Under the pieces are notes generated by a model. That model saw only the letters and a program-made list of their open reading frames with translations, had not been told where the DNA came from and made no database searches. This document shows, one piece after another, positions 26,369 to 35,972 of a DNA stretch of 64,000 nucleotides (positions within the stretch are counted from its first letter, which is position 1; each line of letters begins with the position of its first letter). Source of the stretch: Candidatus Dormiibacter sp. (GTDB lineage: Bacteria > Chloroflexota > Dormibacteria > UBA8260); the NCBI GenBank assembly GCA_025450495.1, contig JANWHI010000087.1:9611-73610 (forward strand), written 5' to 3'. The translations under genes and the position numbers were made by a program.

Positions 26369-27751
26369 ATGGCGGTAGCCACTGAAGCTGCGGCGGCGCA
26401 TCCGATCGACCGTTGGGTCGAGCCCGCACCCACCCTGGCCGGACCGGTTCCGCGTCCATTGGGATTGGCCGACCAGGTGGCGCTGTGGGGCAACCTGGGC
26501 GTCAGCCTGCTGGGTCCCGTGGGGGCGCTGTTCGTCCTTGCCCCAGCCGGGGCTGCTCCTCTGTCGCTGGTTGCCGCCTTCATCGCGGTGGCAGTCGGCA
26601 CCGCGTTGGGCACGCTGCTGCTCGCCGCCTCCGCGCTTGCCGGCGCGCAGACCGGCGCACCCGCGATGGTGCTGCTTCGCGGGCTGTTCGGCGCGCGTCT
26701 TTCCTTCCTGCCGACGGTGCTGAACCTGTTGCAGTGCCTGGGCTGGGCGATCTTCGAGCTGGTCGTGATCGCCGCCGCCGCGGAGCAGCTGTTCCCTGGC
26801 CGCTCGCGCTGGCCGTACGTTGTCGCCGCGGGGGTTCTGACCACGGTCATGGCCCTGCGACCACTGGGGGTGGTCCGGGTGCTGCGCCGATATGCCCTGG
26901 TCGCGGTCGTCGTCGCCACGGTGTATCTGTTTGCTCAATTGCTACGCCATCCGGTGGGGTCACTGACGAACGGTTCGTGGAGCGGCTTCTGGCTGGCCGC
27001 CGATGTCGTCATCGCTGTCGCCGTCTCCTGGGTGCCGCTGGCGGCTGACTACTCGCGGCACTCGCGGTCGGGTCGCGCGGCGTTCCTGGGTTCGTTCCTT
27101 GGCTACACCGTCTCCCAGACGGCCTATTACACCCTTGGGCTCGTGGCTTTCGCGACGGTGGTCAGCAGCCAGGGCGATACGCAGACCGGTCTCTTCGCGG
27201 CTTTTCTCGCCATACCGTTCGGCTGGTTGCCCTTCGCCGTGCTGGTGCTCCGCGAGCTGGACGAGTCATTCACCAACGTGTACTCGACGGTGGTCTCCGT
27301 CCAGAACCTGCGACCACTCAGCGACCGTCGGATTCTTGCGGTGGTCATCGGCGTCCTGGCGACCGTGCTGGCGCTGGTGCTGCAGATTGCCGACTACCAG
27401 AGCTTCCTCTATCTCCTCGGATCCGTGTTCGTGCCGATGGTCGCCGTGTTCCTGGTGGACTATTTCCTCCTGCACGGCCGCCGCGCCTGGGACTGTTCGT
27501 ACGATGCGCCGCCGCGCTGGGCCATGCTCGTCCCCTGGGCCCTCGGTTTCTGCACCTACCAGATGGTGAATCCTGGGTCGGTGTCCTGGTGGGCCTCGGC
27601 GTGGAGCAGCGCGCAACGCGCGATCGGGTTCACGCCGCCGACGTGGATGAGCGCGTCCGTCACCTCCTTTGTGGTAGCCGCCGCAGCGACGCTCGTGGTT
27701 GGCCTGCTGGTGCGCCGGCGGACGGCGCACTCCGGCGTCCGTCTCGCGTGA
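26369..27751 (+). CDS. cytX: NCS1-family thiamine-precursor permease, CytX-like
   Basis: A 460-residue permease of the nucleobase:cation symporter-1 family with about 12 helices. ADQVALWGNLGVSLLGPVGA is the helix-1 signature and ADYSRHSRSGRAAFLGSFLGY the central cytoplasmic motif of NCS1 proteins. The TPP riboswitch immediately upstream and the tenA gene overlapping its end identify it as CytX, the likely importer of hydroxymethylpyrimidine or a related thiamine breakdown product. Expression should fall when TPP is plentiful. Confidence 0.9.
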   Translation: MAVATEAAAAHPIDRWVEPAPTLAGPVPRPLGLADQVALWGNLGVSLLGPVGALFVLAPAGAAPLSLVAAFIAVAVGTALGTLLLAASALAGAQTGAPAMVLLRGLFGARLSFLPTVLNLLQCLGWAIFELVVIAAAAEQLFPGRSRWPYVVAAGVLTTVMALRPLGVVRVLRRYALVAVVVATVYLFAQLLRHPVGSLTNGSWSGFWLAADVVIAVAVSWVPLAADYSRHSRSGRAAFLGSFLGYTVSQTAYYTLGLVAFATVVSSQGDTQTGLFAAFLAIPFGWLPFAVLVLRELDESFTNVYSTVVSVQNLRPLSDRRILAVVIGVLATVLALVLQIADYQSFLYLLGSVFVPMVAVFLVDYFLLHGRRAWDCSYDAPPRWAMLVPWALGFCTYQMVNPGSVSWWASAWSSAQRAIGFTPPTWMSASVTSFVVAAAATLVVGLLVRRRTAHSGVRLA

Positions 27752-28449
27752 GCGCTGGCAGCGGCGGGTCGACGGATACGGCGGTGGCGCCACTGACGGC
27801 ACGGCTGCGCGCCGCAGCCGGCGTCACGCTCAGCGCGATCCGCAACCACCCGTTCATCGTCGAGCTCGGGGACGGTAGTCTGGACCGCGCGGCGTTTCGC
27901 TTCTACGTCGTGCAGGACGGCCACTACCTGCGCGAGTTTTCGCGGGCGCTCACCATCCTCGCCGACCGCGCCCCCAGCCGAGCCGTCGCCACCTTGTTGG
28001 CCGAGCACGCGGCCACAACCGTCACCGTGGAGCAGTCACTGCATGCGACGCTGCTCGCGGAGATGCCGAGCAGGCCAGCCGACGTGGCGGACGCATCCGT
28101 GGCGCCGGTGACCCTCGCCTACACGAGCTACCTGATCGCCACGTGTGCCACGGGCACTCTCCTGGAAGGCGTCGCGTCGATGCTGCCGTGCTACTGGATC
28201 TACTGCGACGTGGGTCGGGAGCTGCGCGCACATTCCTCCCCGGATCCGCTCTATTCCCGGTGGATCGACACCTACGCCGGCGAGGAATTCGAGCAGGCGG
28301 TCACGCAGATGCTCGAGCTGACCGACTCCATCGGCACACCCCGGGGCGACGCCGAGCGGCAGTCGGCGACGGATCGCTTCGTCACGTCGGCGCGGTACGA
28401 GTGGATGTTCTGGGACGCAGCCTACCGTCAGCTCGGCTGGCCGGTTTGA
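27748..28449 (+). CDS. tenA: TenA-type aminopyrimidine aminohydrolase (thiaminase II)
   Basis: A 233-residue TenA that converts aminomethyl-HMP (from degraded thiamine) to HMP for thiamine salvage. The catalytic set of TenA can be mapped: Asp57 and Tyr60 in VVQDGHYL, Tyr125, the nucleophile Cys148 and Tyr152 in LPCYWIY, and Glu218 in YEWMFWDAAY. GTG at 27748 overlaps the cytX stop (GTGA), so both are under the TPP riboswitch. This canonical TenA contrasts with the diiron-type homologue at 9037. The longer open frame into cytX is not used. Confidence 0.92.
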   Translation: MSAGSGGSTDTAVAPLTARLRAAAGVTLSAIRNHPFIVELGDGSLDRAAFRFYVVQDGHYLREFSRALTILADRAPSRAVATLLAEHAATTVTVEQSLHATLLAEMPSRPADVADASVAPVTLAYTSYLIATCATGTLLEGVASMLPCYWIYCDVGRELRAHSSPDPLYSRWIDTYAGEEFEQAVTQMLELTDSIGTPRGDAERQSATDRFVTSARYEWMFWDAAYRQLGWPV

Positions 28450-28489
28450 GCCGCTCAGGCCGGGCCGTCGTATACGACAATCGCCTGCC

Positions 28490-30220
28490 ATGGTCCCGGT
28501 CGACGATGACGCCGTGGCGGCGAGCGCCGCAGCGTTCCGTGCGGCGCGGGCGGCGCTGATCCGCTGGCGGGACGACTACGAGACGGCATATCGTGAGTTC
28601 CGCTGGCCGGTCCTGACCCAGTTCAACTGGGCTCTGGACTGGTTCGACACGCTGGCGCAGGACGCGGCGACATCGTCGCAGCCCGCTCTGTGGATCGCGC
28701 AGGCGGGCCAGCCGGACACCGTGCTGTCCTTCGCCGACCTCTCGGCGCGGTCCAACCAGGTGGCCAACTGGCTGACTGCCCTCGGTGTGCGTCGAGGTGA
28801 CCGGCTCATCCTCATGCTCGACAACCAGGTCGAGCTGTGGGAGACGCTGCTCGCCGGCATCAAGCTCGGCGCCGTGCTCATCCCGGCAAGCACGCTCCTG
28901 ACTCCGGCCGACCTGCACGATCGCGTTCAGCGCGGGGAGGCACGTCACGTCGTGGTGGGTGCGCAGAACATCGACAAGTTCGCGCAGATTCCCGGCGGCT
29001 ACACGAGGATCTGCGTCGGCTCGGCCGCCGACGGCTGGCTCAGCTACGCCGACGCCGAGTCTGCGTCGCCCACGTTCTCACCCGCTGGGGCGACGCTCGC
29101 CACCGACACGCTGCTGCTGTACTTCACGTCGGGCACGACTGCGCAGCCAAAGCTTGTCGAGCACACGCACGCCTCCTACCCGGTCGGTCACCTGTCCACC
29201 ATGTACTGGATCGGGCTCGAACCCGCAGACATTCACCTCAACATCTCGTCGCCCGGGTGGGCCAAGCACGCCTGGAGCAACGTGTTCGCCCCCTGGAACG
29301 CCGGGGCCACCGTGTTCATCCACAACTACGCGCGGTTCGATGCACCCGAGCTGCTGTCGGTGATGGATCGATGCCGCGTGAGCAGCTTCTGCGCTCCGCC
29401 GACGGTGTGGCGGATGCTCATCCAGAGCGACCTGCGCACGCTCAGCCATCCACCCGCCAAGGTGGTCGGCGCCGGCGAGCCGCTCAACCCCGAGGTGATC
29501 GCGCAGGTGGAGCAGGCGTGGGGCGTCACCATCCGCGACGGCTTCGGCCAGACGGAGACCACGGTCGCGATCGCCAACACGCCCGGTCAGCGGGTCAAGC
29601 CCGGCTCGATGGGACGACCGGTCCCCGGCTATGCGATCGCGCTCATCGATCCCGTCAGCGGTCAAGCCGGCGACGAGGGTGAGGTCTGCGTCGACCTGGC
29701 CGCCCGGCCGCTTGGCCTGATGGCGGGCTATCGCGGCGACGACGAACGTGCCCGCGAGGCCATGGGCGGGGACTATTACCACACCGGTGACGTGGCCTCG
29801 AGGGACGGCGACGGATACATCACCTACGTCGGCCGCGCCGACGACGTCTTCAAAGCGTCGGACTACCGCATCTCACCCTTTGAGCTTGAAAGCGTTCTGC
29901 TCGAGCACGACGCCGTGGCCGAGGCCGCGGTCGTGCCGGCGCCGGACCCGGTTCGGCTCGCCGTTCCCAAGGCATACGTCGTCCTGGCATCCGGCCATGC
30001 GGCGTCGCCCGAAACGGCGCTGTCGATCCTCCGGTTCAGCCGCGAGAACCTCGCCCCGTACAAGCGGATTCGACGAGTGGAGTTCAGCGACCTGCCCAAG
30101 ACGATCTCGGGCAAGATCCGACGCATCGAGCTGCGCGAACGCGAGCAACAGAGAGCCGATAGAGCGGCGGCCACCGTCGAGTACCGGGAGGAGGATTTCG
30201 CCGAGCTGGCCGGAGGCTGA
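28490..30220 (+). CDS. Acyl-CoA synthetase, medium-chain/acetyl-CoA synthetase-like
   Basis: A 576-residue AMP-forming ligase of the ANL superfamily that activates a carboxylic acid with ATP and CoA. Visible motifs are the P-loop YFTSGTTAQPK, the adenine-binding segment DGFGQTETT, the YHTGDVASRD motif and the C-terminal catalytic lysine in PKTISGKIRRIELR. The N-terminal layout (FNWALDWFD) resembles acetyl/medium-chain acyl-CoA synthetases. The ribosome site is weak. It lies 40 nt after tenA but has no known thiamine role and may be independently transcribed. It is tail-to-tail with the CynX-type permease. Confidence 0.9.
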   Translation: MVPVDDDAVAASAAAFRAARAALIRWRDDYETAYREFRWPVLTQFNWALDWFDTLAQDAATSSQPALWIAQAGQPDTVLSFADLSARSNQVANWLTALGVRRGDRLILMLDNQVELWETLLAGIKLGAVLIPASTLLTPADLHDRVQRGEARHVVVGAQNIDKFAQIPGGYTRICVGSAADGWLSYADAESASPTFSPAGATLATDTLLLYFTSGTTAQPKLVEHTHASYPVGHLSTMYWIGLEPADIHLNISSPGWAKHAWSNVFAPWNAGATVFIHNYARFDAPELLSVMDRCRVSSFCAPPTVWRMLIQSDLRTLSHPPAKVVGAGEPLNPEVIAQVEQAWGVTIRDGFGQTETTVAIANTPGQRVKPGSMGRPVPGYAIALIDPVSGQAGDEGEVCVDLAARPLGLMAGYRGDDERAREAMGGDYYHTGDVASRDGDGYITYVGRADDVFKASDYRISPFELESVLLEHDAVAEAAVVPAPDPVRLAVPKAYVVLASGHAASPETALSILRFSRENLAPYKRIRRVEFSDLPKTISGKIRRIELREREQQRADRAAATVEYREEDFAELAGG

Positions 30221-30229
30221 GCGGTGCGA

Positions 30230-31408
30230 CTACTGCGGCGTGCTGGGCAGGCGAGCAGCGGAGTGCACCACCGATCGCGCAATCATCGATGCCGCCGCGC
30301 AGAGCCCCGCGAGCAGCAGGAAGGCAACCACGAAACCGCCCGATGCGCTGCGCAGCACGCTCACGATCAGCGGGCCGGTGGCGGCCATCAGGTATCCATA
30401 GCAGAGCATCCGACTGGTCAGCTGGCGGCCGGCATCGACGGAGTCGGTGACCTGCAGCGGCACGGTCAGCGCCAGGGTGAAGATCGCGCCCGATCCCAAG
30501 CCGAGAGCCACCGCCCACAACCACGGTGCCGACGTCGGTGTGAGGGCCACGAGCAGAAGGGCCGCGCCGAAGGTCACCGCTGCCAGGCGCAGCCCGCCCA
30601 CCAGCCGGCCGGTGCGCTGCACCACCACCGCCGCCGCGAGGGACCCGACGATCTGCGTGCCGGTGAGAATGGAGATCAACAGGCCGGCGCGGTCGGCCGC
30701 CCAGCCGCGCTCCTCATACAGCGGTGCCAGCCAGGCGAGCACGCCGTAATACGTCATCGACTGCAGCCCGAACAACAGCGCCACCAGCGCAACCTGCCGG
30801 CTACGACCTGACGTACGGATCGCCGCCAGGGCGTGCGGAGGACGGTGCACGCGCAGAGCGACGATTGCCCACAGGCCTGCGGCGAGCAGCGCCGGGATCG
30901 CCCACACCGCGAGCCCGCCCCGCCAGGTCGAAGAGAGCTGATCGGCCAGGCGCGGCGTCCCGTATGCAGCCGCCCCAGCGCCGATGTTCATGCCGACGGT
31001 GTACATGCCCGTCATCAGGGCGGTGTACGCGGGAAAGTAGGTGCCGACCACCGCCGGCAGGATGGTGTTCCCGGCAGCGATACCGGCGCCCAGGCCCAGC
31101 GCGGTCACCAGGAGCAACCACGGGTTGTCCGTCCAGAGCCGCAGCCCAACCGCGACGGTGATGACCAGGAGCGCGCCGACGATCGACCATTCGAGACCCC
31201 AGCGAACCGCCAGCCGTGCGCTCCACGGCGACATCAGCCCCATCATGACCACCGGCAGCGTGGTCAACAACGAGCCGTACACCAGCCCAGCCCCAAGGTC
31301 GTGCACCACTCTTGGAAGCACCGGCCCAACCGACGAGATCCCCATGCGCAGGTTCAACGCCAGGACGAAGGACGCCACTCCAACCAGGAGAAGGAGCCTG
31401 CGCGGCAC
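30230..31408 (-). CDS. MFS permease, CynX/NimT family
   Basis: A 392-residue 12-helix permease. The N-terminus (LLLLVGVASFVLALNLRMGISSVGPVLP) and GLGAGIAAGNTILPAVV are typical of CynX/NimT (cyanate and nitroimidazole transport) proteins, which mainly move small organic or inorganic anions. It is the last gene of the long minus-strand catabolic array, 26 nt after the alcohol dehydrogenase, starting with GTG and a weak ribosome site. It may provide a second route for uptake or release of the catabolic substrate. Confidence 0.82.
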   Translation of the reverse strand: MPRRLLLLVGVASFVLALNLRMGISSVGPVLPRVVHDLGAGLVYGSLLTTLPVVMMGLMSPWSARLAVRWGLEWSIVGALLVITVAVGLRLWTDNPWLLLVTALGLGAGIAAGNTILPAVVGTYFPAYTALMTGMYTVGMNIGAGAAAYGTPRLADQLSSTWRGGLAVWAIPALLAAGLWAIVALRVHRPPHALAAIRTSGRSRQVALVALLFGLQSMTYYGVLAWLAPLYEERGWAADRAGLLISILTGTQIVGSLAAAVVVQRTGRLVGGLRLAAVTFGAALLLVALTPTSAPWLWAVALGLGSGAIFTLALTVPLQVTDSVDAGRQLTSRMLCYGYLMAATGPLIVSVLRSASGGFVVAFLLLAGLCAAASMIARSVVHSAARLPSTPQ

Positions 31409-31434
31409 GGGTCAGCTGTGGGCCGTACGGACGA

Positions 31435-32556
31435 TCACTCGCTCGGAGTCACCACGGCACGTCCGACGATCTGGCCGCGCTCCAGCGCCTGGTACGCATT
31501 GTTGGCCTCGGCGAGCGGAACACGCTCGGTGACCATCCGCTCGGCACGGATCAACCCCTCTGTGGCCAACCGCAGGATCTCCGGCATGTCCGACCTTGTC
31601 CTTCCCCCGTACGAACCGATCACGCGGATGCCTCGCCGGACCAGCCTGGTGATGCCGATCGACGCCGTGGTGGGGCCGGCGGCGATGCCGATGGCCACCA
31701 TCCGGCCGCCGTCGCGCACCAGGTCGAATGCCTGCTCGAATGTCTGAGGCCGCCCCAGCGCTTCGAAGGCGACGTCAACGCCCTCTCCATCGGTGAGCTC
31801 GCGAACAGCGCTGACCACGTCCTGCTCGCTGCCATTGACGACGCTGGTCGCACCCAGGTCGGTGGCGGCCTTGAGGCGGTCGCCGCTGATGTCCACGGCG
31901 ATGATCTGCCTGGCCCCGAACGCATGCGCCAGCTGAACGAGGTTGAGACCGACACCGCCGATGGCGACCACCGCCACCGTCTCGCCGAGGCGCAGATCCG
32001 CGGCGTGCCGCACCGCACCGTACGCGGTCAGGATCGAGCAACCGTACACCGCCGACTCGACGATGGGCAGCTCGTCCGGGAGTGCGAAGACGCCAGTTGC
32101 CGGCACCACGCAGTACTCGGCCAGCCCTGCCATCGAGTACATCCAGAGCGGCTGCCCGTCGCCGCGGCGAAGCCGCGTGGTGCCGTCGTACAGGCATCCC
32201 CGCAGCCGGTTCAGCGCGAAGAAACGCTCGCAGAGATCGTCGCGTCCCCGCGCGCAGAATCGACAGCTGCCGCAGGGCATGATGAAAGCTCCGACGACCC
32301 GCGAGCCAACCGCGGGGGCATCCGTGTCATCAGCGACGGCCACCACCGTCCCGGAGATCTCGTGGCCGAGGACACAGGGGGTCGGGAATGCCACCTCCGC
32401 CTTGATGACGTGGAGGTCGGTGTGGCAGACCCCGCAGCCGGCCACCTTGACGAGCACCTCACCCGCCCGAGGCTGCGGGATGGGAATCTCTTCGATGGCG
32501 AGGTCTGCATGGGGCGCCGGGAGAACAGCCGCGCGCATCGTGTCGGGGGTGCTCAC
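31435..32556 (-). CDS. Zinc-dependent alcohol dehydrogenase
   Basis: A 373-residue medium-chain dehydrogenase. Catalytic zinc ligands are in GCGVCHTD and VLGHEISG; structural zinc is held by the four cysteines of CGSCRFCARGRDDLC. The Rossmann fold has VVAIGGVGLNLVQLA and an acidic residue in AVDISGDRL, favouring NAD. The GTG start overlaps the stop of the CaiB-type gene (GTGA). It would interconvert an alcohol and aldehyde/ketone, or oxidise a hydroxyacyl intermediate, in the central catabolic pathway. Confidence 0.93.
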   Translation of the reverse strand: MSTPDTMRAAVLPAPHADLAIEEIPIPQPRAGEVLVKVAGCGVCHTDLHVIKAEVAFPTPCVLGHEISGTVVAVADDTDAPAVGSRVVGAFIMPCGSCRFCARGRDDLCERFFALNRLRGCLYDGTTRLRRGDGQPLWMYSMAGLAEYCVVPATGVFALPDELPIVESAVYGCSILTAYGAVRHAADLRLGETVAVVAIGGVGLNLVQLAHAFGARQIIAVDISGDRLKAATDLGATSVVNGSEQDVVSAVRELTDGEGVDVAFEALGRPQTFEQAFDLVRDGGRMVAIGIAAGPTTASIGITRLVRRGIRVIGSYGGRTRSDMPEILRLATEGLIRAERMVTERVPLAEANNAYQALERGQIVGRAVVTPSE

Positions 32557-33755
32557 GGCCGTTGGTCGGAGGACACCGCGGCGATCTCTGCCGGCGTGAA
32601 TCCGAGCTCGGTGAGGATCTCAGCGGTGTGCGCGCCGACAGACGGCGGCTGGCGACGCAGGGTTGCTTCGCCAGAGCTGTAGCGAACTGGATGTTTGAGG
32701 ACACGCACCACTCCCGCCTCCGGGTGATCGAACTCGAGCACGGGATCGAGGAAGCGCACCGCCTCGTCCGCAAATGTCGCCGTCAGGTCATTCACAGGGG
32801 CGCACCAGATGTCGCGCTCGCGCAAACGTGTCACCCACTCACTGGTGGTTCGCTCGCGGAAGTACGGGTCGAGCAGCATGCGAATCTCGTTGCGATGCGT
32901 GTAGGCGAGCGCCGGGTCCTCGAATGCGCGCAGCTCCTCGGGATTGCCGAGCACCTCGCTGATCGCCTTCACCGGGGCCATCGAGATCGCCAGGTGTCCG
33001 TCGGCGGTCGCGTAGAACCCGTACGGCACGGCGTGAAATGTGTCGGCGAGCGGCGCCGTGGGGCGCTCCAGCTGGGTTCCGTTGAGGTGATAGACGACGG
33101 GCTCGGTCTGCAGGTCGAGTGCCCCCTGGACAAGCGTCACCTCGACCCGCTGGCCCTCGCCGGTGCGCTCACGACGCACCAGACAGCCGAGGATTCCCAT
33201 CGCCAGCAGGCTCGCGCTGTGCTGATCCACCACGGCCGCGCCCGCCACCGTCGGACCCTGCTCGGCTGTCCCGGTGTTGGCGCCAAGTCCCGACAGCGCC
33301 TGGATGAGCAGGTCCTGGCCGGGCAGCAGCCGGTAGGGACCGTCGCTGCCGTACCCCGAACCGGACGCGTAGACGATGCCGGGGTTGGTCTGACGAACGT
33401 GCTCGTAGCCCAGCCCGAGTCGATCCATGACCCCCGGGCGAAAGTTCTCCACCACGACATCGGCGTTGTCGACCAGGCGCCGGGCCGCCAGCAGGGCCGC
33501 CGGGCTCTTGAGGTCGAGGGCCACGCTGCGCAGGTTGCGGTTGCCGAGCAGGAAGAATGCGCTGACTCCGTTGATGAACGTGTCAGCTCCGGCCCAGCTT
33601 CGTTCCCACGCCCCGCGGCCGGGTTGCTCGACCTTGATCACGTCAGCGCCCATGTCAGCGAGGTACTGGCACGTCGCCGGGCCCATCAGGAACTGCGAGA
33701 AGGCCACGATGCGGATGCCGTCGAGCAGCTGCAGGGCCTTCGGCTCCTGGGACAT
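32553..33755 (-). CDS. Family III CoA-transferase (CaiB/BaiF)
   Basis: A 400-residue CoA-transferase. Family landmarks are [48 protein letters not shown] and the catalytic Asp177 in AGAAVVDQHSAS. It transfers CoA to a carboxylic acid from an acyl-CoA donor. It is not closely Frc-like: the glycine loop is absent. The stop overlaps the alcohol dehydrogenase start and its start abuts the MaoC-like stop, so it is part of the core operon and probably activates the imported acid. Confidence 0.92.
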   Translation of the reverse strand: MSQEPKALQLLDGIRIVAFSQFLMGPATCQYLADMGADVIKVEQPGRGAWERSWAGADTFINGVSAFFLLGNRNLRSVALDLKSPAALLAARRLVDNADVVVENFRPGVMDRLGLGYEHVRQTNPGIVYASGSGYGSDGPYRLLPGQDLLIQALSGLGANTGTAEQGPTVAGAAVVDQHSASLLAMGILGCLVRRERTGEGQRVEVTLVQGALDLQTEPVVYHLNGTQLERPTAPLADTFHAVPYGFYATADGHLAISMAPVKAISEVLGNPEELRAFEDPALAYTHRNEIRMLLDPYFRERTTSEWVTRLRERDIWCAPVNDLTATFADEAVRFLDPVLEFDHPEAGVVRVLKHPVRYSSGEATLRRQPPSVGAHTAEILTELGFTPAEIAAVSSDQRP

Positions 33756-34219
33756 CAGGTGATCAGCTGCATGATGTGCGTGGCCACGGCGACCGTGTCA
33801 CCACGCTGGTTGGTGACCTCGATGGCGCCGACGGTGCGCTCTTTCTCGGGCACCACCGACGTGATCTCGTAGCTGATGGTCAGGGTGTCGCCGAAGTAGA
33901 CCGGCTTGATGAAGCGAATTCGGTCGTATCCAAGCGACACCATCGGCCTCTCGAAGTCCTCGAGGATGCGCGTGGAGGTGGCCGACATGTAACCGACGAT
34001 GAGCGCGCCGTGGGCAACCCGATGGCCGAGGCTCGTTTGCCTGCAGTATTCCTCGTCGACGTGGTTGGGATCCAGGTCGCCGGTGATGCCGGCGAACAGG
34101 TACACGTCCGACTCGCTGACCGTCTTGCTGAAGCTGGTGCGCTTGCCGATGGGCACGTCGGCGATGCCCACAGCAGGCGCCCGCTGCGTACCGCTCTGCT
34201 CGCCCTCGGTCACCACCAT
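33755..34219 (-). CDS. MaoC-like (R)-specific enoyl-CoA hydratase
   Basis: A 154-residue hot-dog-fold hydratase. The hydratase-2 motif is clear: FAGITGDLDPNHVDEEY with the catalytic Asp and His, followed by GHRVAHGALIVGYMSA. Such enzymes hydrate enoyl-CoA to (R)-3-hydroxyacyl-CoA. ATG at 34219 follows GGGGAGCTC and overlaps the SDR stop by 10 nt. The open frame further upstream is SDR shadow. With CaiB before oxidation and the SDR after it, a beta-oxidation-like sequence is inferred. Confidence 0.9.
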   Translation of the reverse strand: MVVTEGEQSGTQRAPAVGIADVPIGKRTSFSKTVSESDVYLFAGITGDLDPNHVDEEYCRQTSLGHRVAHGALIVGYMSATSTRILEDFERPMVSLGYDRIRFIKPVYFGDTLTISYEITSVVPEKERTVGAIEVTNQRGDTVAVATHIMQLIT

Positions 34220-34959
34220 GAGCTCCCCGCGGTGATGCCACCATCGACGAACACCGTCTGGCCGGTGATGAAACGCGCACCTTCCGAGGCGAGGAAGGCG
34301 ACCACGTCGGCGACGTCCTCGGGAGTCCCGATCCGGCCCAGCGGCGTGTTCTCGATCGTCGCCGCCGCGCGCTCTGGATACTCGTTCATGTAGGCCTCCG
34401 TCAATGGCGTCCTGATGATCCCCGGCCCGACGGCGTTGACGTTGACGCCTCTGGGTCCCCACTCGATTGCCAGCGAGCGAACCAGGCCGCTCAATCCTGC
34501 CTTGGTCGCAGTGTAGGCAGCGCGAAGGTCCATGCCGTGGATGGCCACGGCCGACGCGGTGACGACGACGCGGCCGCCGGGGCGCGCGAACAGCAGCGGG
34601 CCGAACACCTGGCACGTGACAAACACTCCGTAGAGGTTGGTGTCGATCATGTCGCGGAGCTGTGCATCCTCGAGGTCGAGAGCCTTGCCCCGTGTGTTGA
34701 CGCCGGCGTTGGGCACGAGGATGTCGATCCCGTCCAGGCGGTCGCGGATGGATTCCAGCGCGGCGCGGTCGCGGACGTCGGCGAACTCCGCACAAACGCG
34801 GTCATCACCGGCGAACTCCGACTGGATCTCGGCGATCTGGTCCCTGGCGTTGCTCACCGCGATGACGCTGGCGCCCCGCTGATGCAGCGCACGGGTGATT
34901 GCCAGGCCGATGCCGCGAGTGCCGCCGGTCACCAGCGCGGTGCGGCCTTCGAGTCTCAT
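34210..34959 (-). CDS. Short-chain dehydrogenase/reductase
   Basis: A 249-residue classical SDR. It has the nucleotide-binding TGGTRGIG, the NAG motif (VPNAGVN) and the catalytic residues Ser (TASAVAIHG), Tyr and Lys (AYTATKAG). It probably oxidises a hydroxyacyl-CoA or alcohol with NAD(P). The ATG overlaps the stop of the LLM gene (ATGA). It is a paralogue of the SDR at 48032: both share FITGQTLFVDGG-type C-termini ending in SWW and the EWGP...NAVGPGIIRT segment. Confidence 0.92.
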   Translation of the reverse strand: MRLEGRTALVTGGTRGIGLAITRALHQRGASVIAVSNARDQIAEIQSEFAGDDRVCAEFADVRDRAALESIRDRLDGIDILVPNAGVNTRGKALDLEDAQLRDMIDTNLYGVFVTCQVFGPLLFARPGGRVVVTASAVAIHGMDLRAAYTATKAGLSGLVRSLAIEWGPRGVNVNAVGPGIIRTPLTEAYMNEYPERAAATIENTPLGRIGTPEDVADVVAFLASEGARFITGQTVFVDGGITAGSSWW

Positions 34960-35972
34960 GGGGACGGTGCCCCTTTCGGCTCAACCTTCTTGAACGGCTC
35001 GAGGATGTGCTTGGCGAAGAGCTCGAGCTGGTCGAGATCGGCGGTCATGGTGTGCAGGAAGATGTGCTCGACGCCGGCGTCGACACGAGCCTGGATGCGC
35101 TGCTGGATCTTGTCGATGGTGCCGGTCAGGTACACGGTCTCGATGTAGTCCCAAGGCCTCTCATCGGAGACCACGCCGAGCAGGTGGCGCTTCTGCTCGT
35201 CGATGACCTCGTCGTGGTTGGTCGTCTCGGTGAGCCAGCAGAAGTTCTCGTGGGCGATCGCGAAGCCGGTCTGCGCGCGGGAGCGGCCGCGACGGATCAG
35301 CTCGTCGTCGATGACCTTCAGGTCCTCGGCGATCTGCCGCGGTTCGGCTGTCGGCCGGGCGATCCAGCCGTCCCACCGGCAGATCCGATCCAGGACCTTC
35401 GGCGCCATCTGCGCCTGGTCGGGGGAGGCCTCGTGCGCGAGTTGCTGGCCGCCGGCCGCCCACACCGGCGGAACGTGGCTCAGCGGCTCCACGGTGATGT
35501 CGTGCATGTTGTAGTGCGCACCCTCGAAGGTCACGTGCGCACCCCTGAGCAGTTGCATCGACGCCTCGAGCACCTCGTCGGTGCGGGCTCCGCGCTGCTG
35601 CCGCGTTCCTCCGGTGGACTCGAACTCCGGCGGGTACCACCCAGTGCCGATGCCGTAGATGAAGCGTCCGCCGCTGAGGTGTTGCAGGGTTGCGATCTCC
35701 TTGGCGAGGACGACCGGCTGCCTGGTGGGGAGCACCAGCACGGAGGTCCCCAGCTGCACACGTTCGGTGACGGCGGCGACGTGCGCCAGCGTGATCATCG
35801 GCTCGGTCCAGCTGACCCTGTAGAAGCGGGTGGCGGTGAGCAGGTGGTCGGTGATGAACAACGAGTCGAACCCCAGCTCCTCCGCCCGGGTGGCGAAACG
35901 GCGGATCTGGGCGCCGTGCTGCGCGGTCTGCCCGGGCAGCAGGTAGGAGGGGACGAACACTCCGACCTTCAT
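34956..35972 (-). CDS. LLM-class flavin oxidoreductase, copy 1
   Basis: A 338-residue TIM-barrel protein of the luciferase-like/F420-dependent family. Landmarks are FDSLFITDHLL, LGTSVLVLPTRQPVVLAKEIATL and GRFIYGIGTGWYPPEF. The cofactor may be F420 or FMN and cannot be settled by eye. It could oxidise or reduce an unsaturated or hydroxylated intermediate. ATG at 35972 overlaps the aldolase stop (ATGA). The same aldolase-LLM pair, with the same overlap, recurs at 41860-43814. Confidence 0.9.
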   Translation of the reverse strand: MKVGVFVPSYLLPGQTAQHGAQIRRFATRAEELGFDSLFITDHLLTATRFYRVSWTEPMITLAHVAAVTERVQLGTSVLVLPTRQPVVLAKEIATLQHLSGGRFIYGIGTGWYPPEFESTGGTRQQRGARTDEVLEASMQLLRGAHVTFEGAHYNMHDITVEPLSHVPPVWAAGGQQLAHEASPDQAQMAPKVLDRICRWDGWIARPTAEPRQIAEDLKVIDDELIRRGRSRAQTGFAIAHENFCWLTETTNHDEVIDEQKRHLLGVVSDERPWDYIETVYLTGTIDKIQQRIQARVDAGVEHIFLHTMTADLDQLELFAKHILEPFKKVEPKGAPSP

